Assembly: GCA_025464025.1 (NCBI GenBank)
Contig: JAODBP010000018.1
Span: forward strand, 1-18,946
Length of the DNA stretch: 18,946 nucleotides
Reading direction: 5' to 3'
Source: Actinomycetes bacterium
Lineage (GTDB): Bacteria > Actinomycetota > Acidimicrobiia > Acidimicrobiales > CADCSY01
How positions within the stretch are numbered: the stretch's first letter is position 1; the number at the start of each line of letters is the position of its first letter. Shown here piece by piece: positions 17,497 through 18,946 of the stretch. The position numbers and the translations under genes were made by a program. The notes beneath the pieces are model-generated. The model had not been told where the DNA came from. It did not search any database and saw only the letters and a list, made by a program, of their open reading frames with translations.

Positions 17497-18492
17497 GTGA
17501 CCGCGGCCAAGCAGGTACCCGACCGCAACCTCGCCATGGAGCTCGTCCGGGTGACGGAGGCCGCCGCCCTGGCCGCCTCCCGCTGGGTGGGCCGGGGCGA
17601 CAAGGAAGGTGCCGACGGCGCCGCCGTCGACGCCATGCGGGTCATCCTCGAGAGCGTGCCGATGGACGGCCTCGTCGTCATCGGCGAGGGCGAGAAGGAC
17701 GAAGCGCCGATGCTCTACAACGGCGAGCACATCGGCGACGGCAGCCCGCCCGAGACCGACATCGCCGTCGACCCGGTGGAAGGCACGTCCCTCACCGCCC
17801 TCGGCCTCGGCAACGCCATCTCGGTGATCGCCGTGTCCGAGCGGGGCACCATGTTCGACCCCGGGCCGGTGTTCTACATGGAGAAGATCGCCGTCGGGCC
17901 CGACTGCGTCGGCGTCATCGACATCACCGCCTCACCCACCGCCAACCTCGAGGCCGTGGCCAAGGCCAAGGGTGAGTCCGTGCGCGACCTCACGGCGGTC
18001 ATCCTCGATCGGCCCCGGCACGCCGAGCTGATCGCCGAGGTCCGGGAGGCCGGCGCCCGCATCCGGCTCATCTCCGCCGGCGACGTGATCGGGGCCGTGT
18101 CCACCGCGTGGGCCGGCAGCGGCGCCGACATCCTCTTCGGCATCGGCGGCACGCCCGAGGGCGTCATCGCCGCCGCCGCCTTGAAGTGCATGGGCGGGGA
18201 GATCCAGGGCCGGCTCTGGCCCCAGGGCGACGACGAGCGGGCCGCGGCGATCGCGGCTGGCTACGACCTCGACCGGGTGCTCACCACCAACGACCTGGTT
18301 CGGGGTGACAACTGCTTCTTCGCCGTCACGGGCATCACCGACGGCGAGGTCCTGAAGGGCGTGCACTACGACGCCCAGGGCGCCACGACCCAGTCCCTGG
18401 TCATGCGCTCGAAGTCGGGCACCGTGCGCCTGATCGACGCCCGCCACCGCCTGCACAAGCTGAGCGAGTACTCCGCCGTCGACTTCGGCTGA
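17497..18492 (+). CDS. glpX: Class II fructose-1,6-bisphosphatase GlpX
   Basis: This 331-residue protein is of normal length for GlpX. It hydrolyses fructose-1,6-bisphosphate to fructose-6-phosphate, the committed step of gluconeogenesis, in the cytoplasm with a divalent metal. Signatures include [19 protein letters not shown], the metal-binding [16 protein letters not shown] (62-77) and [10 protein letters not shown] (92-101), and [21 protein letters not shown] followed by GRLWP. It is the usual FBPase of actinobacteria. The GTG start is fixed by the N-terminus and by TAAGGT six bases upstream. The DUF1697 gene begins two bases after its stop, suggesting co-transcription. It can supply hexose phosphates for the glucan pathway at the other end of the window, although the two loci are not in one operon. 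Confidence 0.95.
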   Translation: MTAAKQVPDRNLAMELVRVTEAAALAASRWVGRGDKEGADGAAVDAMRVILESVPMDGLVVIGEGEKDEAPMLYNGEHIGDGSPPETDIAVDPVEGTSLTALGLGNAISVIAVSERGTMFDPGPVFYMEKIAVGPDCVGVIDITASPTANLEAVAKAKGESVRDLTAVILDRPRHAELIAEVREAGARIRLISAGDVIGAVSTAWAGSGADILFGIGGTPEGVIAAAALKCMGGEIQGRLWPQGDDERAAAIAAGYDLDRVLTTNDLVRGDNCFFAVTGITDGEVLKGVHYDAQGATTQSLVMRSKSGTVRLIDARHRLHKLSEYSAVDFG

Positions 18493-18494
18493 GC

Positions 18495-18946
18495 ATGCGC
18501 TACATCGCCTTCCTGCGGGCCGTCAACGTGGGCGGCCGGAAGGTCGAGATGGCGAAGCTGCGGAAAGCGGTCGAGGACGCCGGCTTCGAGCACGTCGCCA
18601 CCTACATCGCGTCGGGCAACCTCTTCTTCGACTCGCCGTCGCGATCGAAGGCCAAGATCATCGACGCCCTCGAGGCGGCGATGGAGGACCACCTCGGCTT
18701 CGAGGTCCCGGTCGCCCTGCGGACCGTCGACGAGCTGGAGGCGATGGTCGCGTCGAACCCGTTCAAGGGGTGGGCGAAGTCCGACGACCACCGCCTCCTC
18801 GTGAACTTCCACATGGGCAAGGTCCCGAAGCTCGACGTGCCCTCGACGTCGCCGAAGGGGACGCTCGAGCTCGTCGGTGCCACCAGCGGCGAGACGTTCG
18901 TCGTCGCCCACGTCGTCGGGGGCAAGTGGGGTCAGGAGAAGTGGCC
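18495..18946 (+). CDS. DUF1697 family protein, N-terminal part (cut by window edge)
   Basis: The first 150 residues are present; the family is usually about 180 long, so little is missing. The start MRYIAFLRAVNVGGRKVEMAK and TYIASGNLFFDS are diagnostic for DUF1697. The fold is a small alpha/beta protein of unknown biochemical role. The ATG is two bases after the glpX stop and has no separate promoter space, so it is probably translated from the glpX transcript. No Shine-Dalgarno is evident. Confidence 0.9.
   Translation, partial: MRYIAFLRAVNVGGRKVEMAKLRKAVEDAGFEHVATYIASGNLFFDSPSRSKAKIIDALEAAMEDHLGFEVPVALRTVDELEAMVASNPFKGWAKSDDHRLLVNFHMGKVPKLDVPSTSPKGTLELVGATSGETFVVAHVVGGKWGQEKW

Overview
This is a very GC-rich window with densely packed genes, short intergenic gaps and frequent stop/start overlaps. 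The gene content fits a high-GC actinobacterium: a complete GlgE pathway, an actinobacterial-type glucan phosphorylase with an N-terminal DUF3417 region, class II fructose-1,6-bisphosphatase (GlpX), and MeaB. The short AHQGGWDE-type membrane peptide and the many -10-like boxes placed six bases before a start codon suggest Acidimicrobiia or a close relative. That placement is inference; there is no rRNA in the window to settle it. No stretch longer than about 110 bases lacks a gene. No tRNA, rRNA, CRISPR array, insertion sequence or prophage gene was seen.

Left part (1-9194), glucan and trehalose metabolism. On the minus strand lies a tightly coupled operon in the order glgE, treS, mak, glgB, with glgB cut by the window edge. 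TreS converts trehalose to maltose, Mak phosphorylates maltose, GlgE transfers maltosyl units from maltose-1-phosphate to a glucan, and GlgB branches the product. Upstream on the same strand is an unrecognised 169-residue cysteine-rich protein. Divergent from that gene is glgP, whose product removes glucose-1-phosphate from the same kind of polymer. Synthesis and breakdown of alpha-glucan therefore sit side by side, with a 101-bp divergent promoter region between the small gene and glgP.

Middle part (9216-12946). A minus-strand operon encodes an Nfu-type Fe-S scaffold, the MeaB GTPase (chaperone of B12-dependent acyl-CoA mutases) and an enoyl-CoA hydratase. Divergent from it are a 43-residue single-pass membrane protein and an MFS transporter with an unusual N-terminal extension. 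These two lie in the same reading frame, separated by one TAG codon.

Right part (12915-18946). A minus-strand operon runs S9 peptidase, zinc-ribbon acidic protein, J-domain protein, small alpha/beta hydrolase. It is divergent from a two-helix membrane protein with a long Thr/Pro-rich tail, with an AT-rich palindrome between them. Next on the plus strand come glpX and the start of a DUF1697 protein.

Most of the window is recognisable core metabolism, and I do not see a clearly new defence or mobile system. The points most worth following are the peptidase/zinc-ribbon/J-domain/hydrolase operon, the palindromic repeat that seems to have become the C-terminal tail of the peptidase, the recurring -10-box-N6-start arrangement that suggests leaderless mRNAs, and the cysteine-rich protein between glgE and glgP.
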